Shown here: piece by piece, positions 11,401 through 20,300 of the stretch
Position numbering within the stretch: the first letter of the stretch is position 1
Layout: the number at the start of each line of letters is the position of its first letter
Assembly (NCBI GenBank): GCA_949752795.1
Contig: OX457074.1
Span: 32,473,980 to 32,537,979 of the forward strand
Length of the DNA: 64,000 bases
Origin: Hyperoodon ampullatus
Taxonomy: Eukaryota; Chordata; Mammalia; Artiodactyla; Ziphiidae
Reading direction: 5' to 3'
The notes under the pieces: model-generated
Seen by the model: the letters and a program-made list of their open reading frames with translations, nothing else
Database searches by the model: none
Told to the model about the DNA's origin: nothing
Position numbers and translations under genes: made by a program

Positions 11401-14400
11401 TTTGCTTGTAAGCAAGAGATAATGTAACAAGGTGACGGTGTCAGTGCTTTTTGGGGGTGGGGTGGGAAAGTACCTCTAGTATCAAACGACAGGAAGGCAA
11501 AAGTTGACTGTGCTCCGTTAGACCTGAGAAAAGAGCCTCTCTGCATCATTGCTGGTTCTACACATCGCTACCAGGTAGAGCTAACAGGTCATGTTTATAT
11601 TATAACTACTCATACTCTAATTTTACTAAGTTGGGTCCAATGCTTTTCAAAAGCCCAGGAAATACTCAGAGCTGCTCACCAGCTTTCACAGAGATTCATG
11701 AAAACATTTTGTCCTATGGGAATCCTGTGGAGATAATCCCCACCTCTAGGTCCCTACCTGGTAAACACGCCTCCCACTGGGTGATGAGATTAAGGTGACG
11801 GACTGGCGATCAACGAGGTCCAAGGCCTGGACGGCTGATGAGCCAAAGACAAACTTCAGCCTGGGGAGCAGAGAAGCTTCAGATCAGATGGCTGGACTCA
11901 AGCCACCTCTGCGACTTGACCCAAAGGATCACCATCGGCAGTTTTTGAAAATTCAGTTCATTTTAATTTGGGGAAAAAAAAAAGGTGATAATACAGCAAA
12001 ACCCCATGTAATCAATCCCCCAGAATAAATGTTAACATGACCCCATGTAACCAACCCCCCAGAATAAATGTTAACGTGTTGTTTGGATAAAGAAGTCCTC
12101 TTTATACTTCACAGTCCTTCCAATTCGTCCCAACTTCCTTCATCCCCAAGGCAACCACATGCATTTGATGGTTTCCTTCCTATTAATGTTTTTATATTTT
12201 ATAATACACAGTACATATGTGTGTGTGCATACATATATATACACACATACATATATACATATGGTATCGTTTTATAAGTTTTAAAACATAAAAGGTATAT
12301 GGTAGGCTTTTTTGGCAACTTTTTTTTCCCACTCAGTGTACTTTTGAGAATAATGCATGTATATATTTGTGTGTATATATATATATAATTTTAACTTTTG
12401 AATAATATTCTATGTACATAATACATTTTATGTTTTAAATACTCTATTTTTTTTAAAGTGCTCTATTGATGGACATTCTGAATGTTTCCATTTGACACTA
12501 TTATAAATAATACTCAGTTATCCCCGTATATGTCCCTTGGTGCACATATATGAGAGTTCTTCCCGGTTATGTAAGTAAAAGCGGAACTGCTGGGTCTTAG
12601 GATATGTGCAGTTTTCAGTTTTAATGGGCGCTGCCAACAGCTTCCCACCGCGGAAACAGTGCTCCCCCCAGCGCCATATGAGAGTTCTGTTTCCTTCTCA
12701 TCCTCACCAACACCTGTATCATCAGGCCTTTTCATGTTTGACCATCTGGTGGGTGTTAAATTTGTTCTTTATGGATCAGTAATAAAGGCTATCCAGCTGT
12801 TAAATGATGTACCAGAAAAAATGTGATATGTGGGAAAATTCTTAAAATACGTAAGGTGAGAAAGGTCGGGCGCTATATTTTATACCTAGAAACTCTCCAT
12901 CACGTTAAAAATTTTTTTCTTAAGAAAATCTACAATTACCTCAAAATAAAACATTACATTGAAAAAAAAAAAGAAGGCAATAAACCAGATTGTAACAGTG
13001 ATTATCACTGGCTGGTATGATTATTGATGCTTTTGATGTTTTATTTTCCAAGGACTTTATTTATTTATTTATTTATTTATTTTTTACAAGTATGGGTTAT
13101 TTTTATAAACCGGAAGATAAAATGGCTGGGCTGAACTAAAACTAAAAAGTTAATGTTTTAAAGAACCCATATGATTTGACACAAAATAAGAAGACAGCAC
13201 TAAAGCTTTAAAATTAAAACCTTCAACTTCTTCATTTTCTAACAAAGTCTGTTACTATAACAAACTGTTAGAATGGGAAAAGCATTTAAAATTAAACATA
13301 GGATGATTGTCTATGGGCAAAGAAAACTAAAGACAAAATCTGGTAATAACTTTATCAATCAGAGATAATTCCAATTAACTTTAAAAATGGATCTAATAAG
13401 AATTTTTTTAACCTGCCTTGTCTACTTTATAACATATTGTGAATATCTCAATGCACTTTTAACCACTTAAAATGGTTATAAAGATTCCATTGTAAAGATC
13501 AATTACTTTTATTTTCCCCAAACTCTATTTTTTGGATAATTAGAGTTTATTAAATTTAATTTGAATAATTAGATTGTTTCAAGGTGTTTTTTTTTGCTAC
13601 CATAAACAATAGTGGATGAATGTGCCCACTGTAAAGTCTTTAAACATCCATGATTAATTCCCTGAGATACAGTCTTATAAGTAGAACTTCTGGGTCAAAG
13701 AATATGTATATTTTAAAGCTCCTGTTCCCAGTTGCCAGTTTACCTTCCAAGTTACACTCCTACCATCAGGATATCAGTTATCCTTTCCTCCATGTTCTTG
13801 CCAACATCTGGAAGATTCTTACCAACATCTTTTCTGTGATACCCAGGTTTTATAGATGGGAAGTTATCTAATTATTTTAATTTGTATTTTTATGATCACT
13901 AGTAAAATTTAGCTTTTGGTAACTTGAATTCTTTTATTATTTGCCTATTTTCTTTGTTTTAAATGTAGTAATATTTTAATAATGTAAAATCTTTGTAAAA
14001 AATTTAAGAAATAGAGAAAAAGTTAAAGCCCTTTTCTAAACTGCACCTTCCTCCCCCCTAAGATAACCTCTGGTATAAGTTTTTAAATATAAATGTATAT
14101 TTATATATGTATAAATATATATTTATATGTATAAATATAAATGTTTATGTGCAGTTAAATGTTTAGTTATTCCTAGGTAGCTTTCACTTTTTTCTTGCTA
14201 TTGAGAATGTAATTAATGTTTGAACTTTGTGTATGAAGGAAAATAATTATTAGTTTCTGTATTTAAAAAAAATACTTTATTCTCTTGGTGTTTAAAAAGT
14301 AGTTATGTCCCCTACAAATGACAATTGTCTCTCTTTGCAAATAGGCGTATGGCTGACTCTTGAACAATACGGGGATTAGGGGCACTGACCCTCTGAGCAG

Positions 14401-17048
14401 CTGAAAATCTGCGTATAACTTTAAGCTGCTCTCCATATCTATGGTTTAACCAGCCTCACATGGTATAGCACTACAGTATGTATTTACTGAAAAAATCACA
14501 AGTGGACACACATAGTTCAAACTTGTGTTGTTCAAGGATCAAGTGTACTTCTCATTATTTCATGTGTTCGTGTAACAGCTACAACTTTTAGAGCAATGTT
14601 AAAGTGGCAATTAGGACAATAAGGGAATGCCTTGTACTGTCAAATACAGTGTTGGTTATTCACTTGAGACAGATTTTTAATCATGTAAAGAAAATATTGT
14701 TCCTAGTTTAGTAAGAATATTTTTTAAAAATCAAGAGTTGATGCTGAAAGAATTTGGCCTTTAAAAACACATTAATGATTAAAACAAAAAACCCCAAATA
14801 CAACAGGATATATACTTACGATAATAGATGCTCATCAGGAACTGTAAAACAGGAATGGAAAGAAAGTTAATTGTGTTAAACCAGTGACCATAGACAAAAA
14901 CATCTTTAAAAGACCATAAACAGGGACTTCCCTGGTGGCACAGTGGTTAAGAATCCTCCTGCCAATGCAGGGGACACGGGTTCAAACCCTGGTCTGGGAA
15001 GATCCCACATGCCGCAGAGCAACTAAGCCCATGTGCCACAACTACTCAGCCTGTGCTCTAAAGCCCGCGAGCCACAACGAGTGAAACCTGCGCACCGCAA
15101 CAAAGACCCAACGCAGCCAAGATAAATAATTTTATCGAAAAAAGAGACAAGACTATAGCCAAAAAGACTTTTGTGTAAGATGGTGGATTGAACGTGGGCA
15201 TCAAATTTTACTACTTCCCAATATTCTGCTAAACAATAATAAAAGGATTTTTTTAAAAAGCATAAATTCCCCAGGATGAGGACAGGGAGAAACACAGCTG
15301 GAAAATAATTAACAAGACCTGAGAATACTGAATCCTAAGAGAGCAATGGGAGAGCCGAGTGTAAATCAGAGCCTGACTTACCCTTCAGAATCTAGTACCC
15401 CCTCCTGCTAAAAAAAACCCTCAGAAACTGGTGGCACCAGATGGCTCTGGAGTGGGAAGGAAGCAGGGGGGCTAAAATAAGACTCTTTGAAAGAAAGTTT
15501 AAGAAGCTAGAAGGTAGCAGAATAATGCTTTCAGATGTCTGAAGAAATGGTGTTTCCAACATATAATTCAATACCTAGCCAAACTATCAATTAAGTGTGA
15601 GGATAGGAAAAGAACTTTTTCAGGCATGTAAAGCCTTAAAAAGTACATCTCGTGCTCGTCTTCAGGAAGGTACTAGAGTATGTGCTCTATAAAATAAGGT
15701 AGTAAACTGAGAAAAAGAAAATTGTAGGGTGAACTAAATATAAGGCTCAACTTAGGTAAAGGGAATTCCCCAGACAATAATGGTGAAGGGAGATCTCAGG
15801 AGACAGCCAGCCCATAGGAGAGCACACCTGAAGGCTCTAGGAGAGACTCCTGCAGGAACATGAAATTGATAAAACATCTCATTCACCTGAACATCTTGAG
15901 TAGAGATTTAGAACACTGGTAAAAGAGTTTGAGGTTGAATTAGGGATACATAAAAAAGTAAACACAAGTATGACAGTTTTGAGAGAAAGCAGAAAGTTAC
16001 AGGAAAGGAAACGTAATCCTAGCTTCCTGCATGGCTCAGCTGTGACTCAATTTTACATCGTCACACAAGTGTAAACTCAGTATTGACCTAAAGAAATTAT
16101 CGTTGAAGGGTGGGGGTCAGGAAGAGTGTACGACTATCTAGAACAAAGATTTTTAAATAGCAGAAAACGGTTCTGCTGAAAATAAACGTGAGTCAGTGGT
16201 AGTGGTCGCTCTGAGTCTTGAGCATCAGGGGCACCCGCAGGCCCCCTTCAAGACTCTCAGTGTATGGATTAATCCATTCAGACACGGAGCCCATCTCGGG
16301 CAACCACTGTTTGAGCTGACAACAGACTGGCTTTCCCCCCACCCCTTCTGGGATCAGAACATGTTTGAATACCTGGCTGGCCTAATCTTTTAAGCACATA
16401 TACTGCTTTAGTTTTAACTGAAATGAGAAAAGTTGGCTTCCTTTTCTCAATTCTTTAAAAACAGTAACTCAAGATAAATCCTTTTCAAAGTGCGGTCTTT
16501 TACAAACAAAAGCCATCCAAGTGAACCAGCAGGGGCAGTTCTGAGGTCTAATCTATTTATTCAATGACCATTCGGACGCTGGTTGAGCAGTTCTCATGCA
16601 GATGCACTTCGATCAGGACCCTCTCAATACCGGGGTGTGCTGCGAACGCCCAGGGATGCGGGAGCCTGGTCACAGAGCATCCTCTGCTGGTCAAAGGAAA
16701 ACAGGTACAGCCACAGCGTCCAGAACCGCCCCCGCCCACCCCAAGTCGCTGCGTCTGCAGCCGGGTTTGCGGCCCTGAAATATTCGCTCGTTGGACAGGA
16801 TGTAGGAGAGGATTCGTTTAGAGCGAACATAGATTTTGAGACGGAAGGGCTACTGACGAGGTCACTAGAAACCTTCCTCGTAGGGGCCAGCCGCCCCGCC
16901 CCGGTACCCCGGGTTTCCGCCCCCGCCGGCGCCGCCGCATAAGCCTCCAGCCCGTACTCGGCGAACCGTCCCGCGCCGCCGCCGCCATCTCGCTCAGCAG
17001 CTCCTCCACCACTGCCGGGAGCGTGAGGGCCCGCGCCGCCACTGCCAT
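5296..17048 (-). CDS. ZSWIM7: ZSWIM7 (SWS1) gene, complete, five coding exons
   Basis: ZSWIM7 pairs with SWSAP1 in the animal Shu-type complex, which promotes RAD51-dependent homologous recombination, notably in meiosis. Coding segments are 17048-16967, 14841-14820, 11860-11758, 6875-6771 and 5415-5296 (82, 22, 103, 105 and 120 nt). They join in frame to 143 residues; the human protein has 140. The start codon has a strong context (G at -3, G at +4) and begins MAVAARALTLPAVVEELLSE, against human MAVVLPAVVEELLSE. The SWIM zinc-binding motif CxC...CxH is intact: Cys87 and Cys89 are in exon 4, Cys105 and His107 in exon 5. Splice sites are canonical GT-AG, but the exon 1 donor is weak. One residue is added at the C-terminus. 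The gene is head-to-head with TTC19 and tail-to-tail with ADORA2B. Confidence 0.93.
5416..6770 (-). other. ZSWIM7: ZSWIM7 intron 4
   Basis: Intron between the two halves of the SWIM motif. It holds a reverse-oriented MIR-like relic at about 5735-5905. Nothing else stands out. Confidence 0.85.
5735..5905 (-). repeat. MIR-like SINE relic
   Basis: The order of motifs (tgctaagtgctt, then tctcactt, then ccccatcttacacac) follows the reverse complement of the MIR core. It is old, diverged and without clear ends. Confidence 0.5.
6771..6875 (-). CDS. ZSWIM7: ZSWIM7 coding exon 4 (SWIM finger, first half)
   Basis: 105 nt encoding residues 70-104, starting VLGSSGRTYVCL and including CHYCSCPAFAFSVLRKSDS. 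It carries the CxC half of the SWIM zinc-binding motif. The acceptor is CTTTCTAG and the donor CTG/GTGAGG. Open frames on the plus strand here are shadows. Confidence 0.95.
7675..8000 (+). repeat. CHR-type tRNA SINE, long form
   Basis: Starts gggcttccctggtggcagtg, has a tRNA-like head with a B box (ggttcgagccc) and a long body of 'agcccgcgagccacaac' units, and ends in an (aataaa)n tail. It lies in ZSWIM7 intron 3. Confidence 0.93.
9979..10183 (-). repeat. CHR-type tRNA SINE, short form
   Basis: Reverse-oriented copy with a T-run at the left end and accaaggaagccc at the right. Near-identical flanks aagttagcatttt and aagttagcgtttt (9970 and 10186) form a target-site duplication. Confidence 0.93.
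11758..11860 (-). CDS. ZSWIM7: ZSWIM7 coding exon 3
   Basis: 103 nt encoding residues 36-69, LKFVFGSSAVQALDLVDRQS onward to RRVYQ, nearly identical to human. The acceptor is CTCCCCAG and the donor CAG/GTAGGG. The exon ends at the equivalent of human codon 67, a known splice boundary. Confidence 0.95.
12001..12078. repeat. 39-bp tandem duplication
   Basis: Two consecutive 39-bp units (12001-12039 and 12040-12078). Each begins accccatgta and ends gttaac-a/g-tg. They differ at only a few positions. Confidence 0.9.
12080..12780 (-). repeat. Old L1-like LINE relic, antisense
   Basis: It carries the sequence order seen at antisense L1 ends, such as ctattgatggacattctgaa, then ggaactgctgggtctta, then accatctggtgg. 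A TA/CA microsatellite lies within it (12210-12265). Confidence 0.55.
13055..13082. repeat. (TTTA)n microsatellite
   Basis: A run of ttta/attt units visible in the sequence. Confidence 0.85.
13560..14060 (-). repeat. Old L1-like LINE relic, antisense
   Basis: Phrases such as accataaacaatagtggatg, gtagaacttctgggtcaaag and cttgccaacatctgg match the common antisense L1 3' pattern. Diverged. Confidence 0.55.
14352..14546. mobile_element. Small non-autonomous DNA transposon (Tigger-like)
   Basis: The left end gactcttgaacaatacggg and the right end cttgtgttgttcaaggatc are imperfect inverted repeats about 195 bp apart. The interior contains gaaaatctgcgtataact. This matches a Tc1/mariner-Tigger type MITE common in placental mammals. 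No transposase frame remains. Confidence 0.65.
14820..14841 (-). CDS. ZSWIM7: ZSWIM7 coding exon 2 (22-nt microexon)
   Basis: A 22-nt exon encoding PDEHLL plus split codons on both sides. It is flanked by CTGTTTTACAG upstream and a perfect GTAAGT donor downstream. It corresponds to human PDEYLLS. Its phases (2 nt in, 2 nt out) fit exons 1 and 3 exactly. Confidence 0.9.
14923..15143 (+). repeat. CHR-type tRNA SINE, long form (shortened)
   Basis: Starts gggacttccctggtggcaca and ends gacccaacgcagccaagata plus a short A/T tail. It lacks several internal body units. It lies 81 bp from the ZSWIM7 microexon acceptor. Confidence 0.92.
15145..16000. repeat. Possible old LINE (HAL1/L1-like) relic
   Basis: A-rich, non-coding sequence with phrases like cctagccaaactatcaattaa and aaagaactttttcaggcatg, reminiscent of HAL1/L1 copies. 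I could not confirm family or ends by reading alone. Confidence 0.35.
16967..17048 (-). CDS. ZSWIM7: ZSWIM7 coding exon 1
   Basis: Encodes residues 1-27 plus the first base of codon 28. Translation starts at 17048-17046 and the exon ends GAC-G before the donor GTTCGC. The donor is not a strong consensus, but it is the only one that joins exon 2 in frame. Relative to human there are about five extra residues after MAV and two fewer before the junction. Confidence 0.85.
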
Positions 17049-17195
17049 GACCGATCCCGCGCTGGTCGGGGCGTGGCGGACGCGGTGACGTCGAGTGCGT
17101 CCCAGCCAATCGGCGGGCGCTCGACGCCAGGGGCGGAACTTCCTGGGCGGGACTTCCGGGCATCGGGCCGCAGTCTGCAGAGGACGCGGGCGGCA
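17049..17195. promoter_or_regulatory. Bidirectional promoter between ZSWIM7 and TTC19
   Basis: Only 147 bp separate the two divergent start codons. The stretch is GC- and CpG-rich and has no TATA box. It contains a TGACGTC CRE-like site (17086-17092), a CCAAT box (17106-17110) and ETS-type motifs AACTTCCTG (17137-17145) and ACTTCCGG (17152-17159). These are typical of divergent housekeeping promoters. Both 5'UTRs must begin within or across this gap. Activity is inferred from layout and motifs. Confidence 0.8.
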
Positions 17196-17379
17196 ATGTA
17201 CCGACTCCTGGGCGCGGGCCTGGCCTTAGGCCTCCTGCGGGTGGCGGGGCGGCGGGGCCGGGGCCGCCCGGCGCGCCTGCTGCCGGGGCCGGCGGGAGGC
17301 CGAGCGCCCGCGGCGACCGTGCCGCCATGCCGAGAGGTGCCGCGCGGCCTGGGCCCGGGCCTGCTACCGCTGCTGGCAG
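17196..17379 (+). CDS. TTC19: TTC19 coding exon 1 (mitochondrial presequence)
   Basis: 184 nt encoding residues 1-61 plus one base. ATG has G at -3. The product is rich in Arg, Leu, Ala and Gly with no acidic residues in the first 30 positions, as expected of a matrix-targeting sequence. The donor is GCAG/GTGAGG. Confidence 0.93.
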
Positions 17380-20300
17380 GTGAGGGGCGCGGGCCCGCGG
17401 GCTGGGCGGGCCGGGCGGGCCGGGCGCGGTGACTTCAGCGCCCCTTCCCGCAGCGCTCGCCTGGTCCTCGAGGCCCGCCCCGGCGGAGCAGGAGCGGCAG
17501 GGCGCGGGCGGGGCGGCGGCCGGGGACGCCGAGGCCGAGATCATCCAGCTGCTGAAGCGAGCCAAGGTGAGGGCCTGCAGTGACGGTGACACCGGTGGAC
17601 GGAGGCCCGGCGTCTTCAGTGCAGGTGGAGGCGGCGCCGGGGGCAGCGAGTTAGCCACCGTTGGGGGTGAGAGCGCCGGCCCGGAGAACTGTGCACACGT
17701 GTGGCGTCCTGATGGTGCAGCTTAATGCGGGCTGTGCGCGGTTTGGTCCTTCTCTCCCCCTCCCCGGGTTATCGCGTCTCTTCCATTAGGCTGACTGCCG
17801 CCACCTGCCCAACAACGTCCACACTGATGCCCGCAGACTGCGGGGTGTGCCGACGTGCCAGCTCCTCTTTGAGGCTTCACCTGCCCCAGACTAACCCCTG
17901 ATCTTAAGTGCCCCCCCCGACACCTCCCTTCACCGTCTCCTCTTTACTGCTACCTGCCTAGATTTCCAGCCTGGACGCTTCATAGTCATTCTTAAAACTT
18001 GGGGTCCCTAACTACCACCTCCTGATATACTTCGAGTCCAGCAACAGATCCTCTTTGGATTTTGCCACCAAATCCAAAATATTTCTCAAATCTGCCCCCT
18101 TTTCTCTGTTTCTCCTGCTGTCACCCTGGTCACGCTGCTGCAGCCTCCTAACTCCGAGTCTGGTCTGCCCTGTTGGCCCCCTGCCACCCAGTCTTCGTGC
18201 AGCAGCCAGAGTGATTTTTTAAATGTAAATCGGATCATATCACTTCCTTGCCCATAAACCTTGAATGACTTCCCACAGCATTTGTGATAGAACCCAGGCT
18301 TCCTGCCGTGGCCTGTGAGACCCTACAGGATCCACCCTACATTGCCTACCTATTTGGCAATCATCGTCAGGCTCACCATCCTCCCTTCACATCTGTTTCC
18401 TTTCATTTTTGAGTTTTTTTTTTTTAGAAGGAGTTAATTAGTTCTTTTTATTTTTATTTTATTTATTTATTTATTTATTTTTGACTGTGTTGGGTCTTTG
18501 TTGCTGTGCGTGGGCTTTCTCTAGTTGCGGCGAGCAGGGGCTACTCTTCGTTGTGGTGCGCGGGCTTCTCACTGTGGTGGCTCCTCGTTGTGGAGCACGG
18601 ACTCTAGGCACACGGGCTTCAGTAGTTGTGGCTCGCAGGCTCTAGGCGCGCGGGCTTCAGTAGTTGTGGCTCACGGGCTTAGTTGCTCTGTGGCATGTGG
18701 GATTTTCCTGGACCAGGGCTCGAACCCGTGCCCTCTGCATTGGCAGGCGGATTCTTAACCACTGCGCCACCAGGGAAGCCCTTGACTGGCTTTTGAAAAA
18801 CCATTTTCTTCGGCCTTAGGGCCTTTGCTCGTTCCCTACTCTCTGTTTGGGTCATTTTCCTCACAATTCCTTGTTTGGTTGACTCTTTCTCTTCCTTCTT
18901 ACCTCAGTTTAACTGTCACTTCCTTGAAAGTCTTCTCTGACTCCCATTCAGGAGGACCCCTTATTGTTCCTTTCTGTTGCTTTTCTTGCTAGCTTTTATC
19001 ATTAGTTGTCATTAAGCTTACTTGTCCTACAGGGTCACTTCCGGCCTGCAGGAAGAAAGAGGATGTAGGGCCAGCAACTTCCTTATAAGATTTGATAAAA
19101 ATTACTTACATTCCTGCTGCCTGCATCTGTTGGCCAGAGTTTTGTCATGTGGCCAGAGCTGCAGGGGAGGCTGAACTCCCTGTCACCATTGTAGACATAA
19201 TGCCTGGTGCATAGTAGGAATTCAGTCAGTATGTGACGAATGAATAAATAACTTCCTTCTGTGTGTTGGGATATATAGCTGTACCCACTTCCGTGTGGTA
19301 GCACAGGCATCGGCTTTCTTTATATTTCATTTTCTGTTATTTTCTTTGTTTTCTCTTTTCAGTTGTGCATCATGAAAGATGAGCCAGCAGAGGCAGAGCT
19401 GATTTTGCATGATGCTCTTCGTCTTGCCTATAAGAGTGATAACAAGAAGGCCATCACTTACACTTACGATTTGGTAACTCCTCTCACCATTCTGAGCCGT
19501 TGATGATTAAGGGTGGATGCAGGAGAAGGGTGGTTAGGCTCCTGATTCATGTTCCTGACCTGCAGCAGGCCCTGAAGCTCTTTGGGTTTTGTTTTTACTA
19601 AGTTTTCTTTTGGTTTCAATTTTTATTACTCTTGGGGTGTCACAAGACGCCTCAATCCCAGACAGAAAAGAAATGAATATCATTAATATTTGTTTCTTCA
19701 GTGAAGAGTGGATCTAGATTTGGTTTGTCATCGTCAAAGTCTGTGCGCGTATTTGTTCTCACACCGTTGCTGTACTTTGCTACTGGCAGATCAGTGACAT
19801 ACTTTTCTCTCTGGACTATTTTTTTAGCTAGAGGGTGAAAGCAAAGGGGAGTCTTTAGCTTAAACGTTTTGAAGTAAGTAGGAATACAATGCTCTAAACT
19901 GAAAAACAACTTGTAATTAATTTTCAGATGGCCAACTTAGCATTTATGCGGGGCCAGCTTGAAAATGTAAGTAAATCACTTTGTAATGTCATGAATTTGT
20001 GAAGGGCTAGCCTGAAGGAACCTCTGTTAGTAAGGGTACAGGCTAAGCTGCTGTAACAAAGAGACCCCAAAATAGAGTGACTCAAATAAGAAGGAAGCAT
20101 ATTTCCCTTTAATGCATTAATCCAGAGGTAGCTAAACCCTGAAGATGGGTAGGTACCTCTGCTCCATGAAGTGGCCCAGAAGCCCAGGCTCCTTCTAAGA
20201 TAGGTCCTCATCTGCGTAAGAGAGCTGGCTCACCTCCAGCCTACAGGAAGGAAGAAGGAGAGGATGGAGGGCAAGCAACTTCCTTATAAAGTGTGATTTA

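Larger units (their letters stand above)
6876..11757 (-). other. ZSWIM7: ZSWIM7 intron 3
   Basis: A 4.9-kb intron with two CHR-type SINEs (7675-8000 and 9979-10183, listed separately). The 227-residue and other open frames around 7107-8128 run through SINE and intron sequence and resemble no protein I know. The remainder shows no recognisable element. Confidence 0.85.
11861..14819 (-). other. ZSWIM7: ZSWIM7 intron 2
   Basis: An AT-rich intron. It holds a 39-bp tandem duplication (12001-12078), old L1-like stretches at about 12080-12780 and 13560-14060, a TTTA microsatellite near 13055-13082, an AT microsatellite near 14085-14150 and a small DNA-transposon relic (14352-14546). Confidence 0.8.
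14842..16966 (-). other. ZSWIM7: ZSWIM7 intron 1
   Basis: It holds a CHR-type SINE at 14923-15143. The A-rich stretch from about 15145 to 16000 resembles an old LINE (HAL1/L1-like), with low confidence. The last few hundred bases pass into the CpG island. An open frame followed by AATAAA near 16557 is discussed under findings. Confidence 0.75.
16880..17600. promoter_or_regulatory. CpG island over ZSWIM7/TTC19 first exons
   Basis: Dense CG dinucleotides and very high GC content run from about 16880 to 17600. They cover both first exons and the tiny first intron of TTC19. Long open frames on both strands here (up to 344 residues) are by-products of the GC-rich composition. Confidence 0.85.
17567..19362 (+). 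other. TTC19: TTC19 intron 2
   Basis: It starts in the CpG island. An L2-like LINE relic in plus orientation runs from about 18060 to 18420 and resumes at about 18785-19030. It is interrupted by a CHR-type SINE (18447-18782). An old dispersed repeat at about 19040-19190 recurs in intron 4. Confidence 0.75.

Noticed and set aside
16930..16975. Apparent frameshift in ZSWIM7 exon 1 (RFAEYGLE resembling human RIPDEYLL)
   Set aside because: The true continuation is the 22-nt exon at 14841-14820. The resemblance is chance within intron 1, and the spliced frame is intact.
16624..17658. 344-residue open frame on the minus strand across the CpG island
   Set aside because: It crosses ZSWIM7 exon 1 in another frame and TTC19 exons 1-2 in antisense. 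The composition is Gly/Pro/Ala/Arg-rich, as expected of any GC-rich frame.
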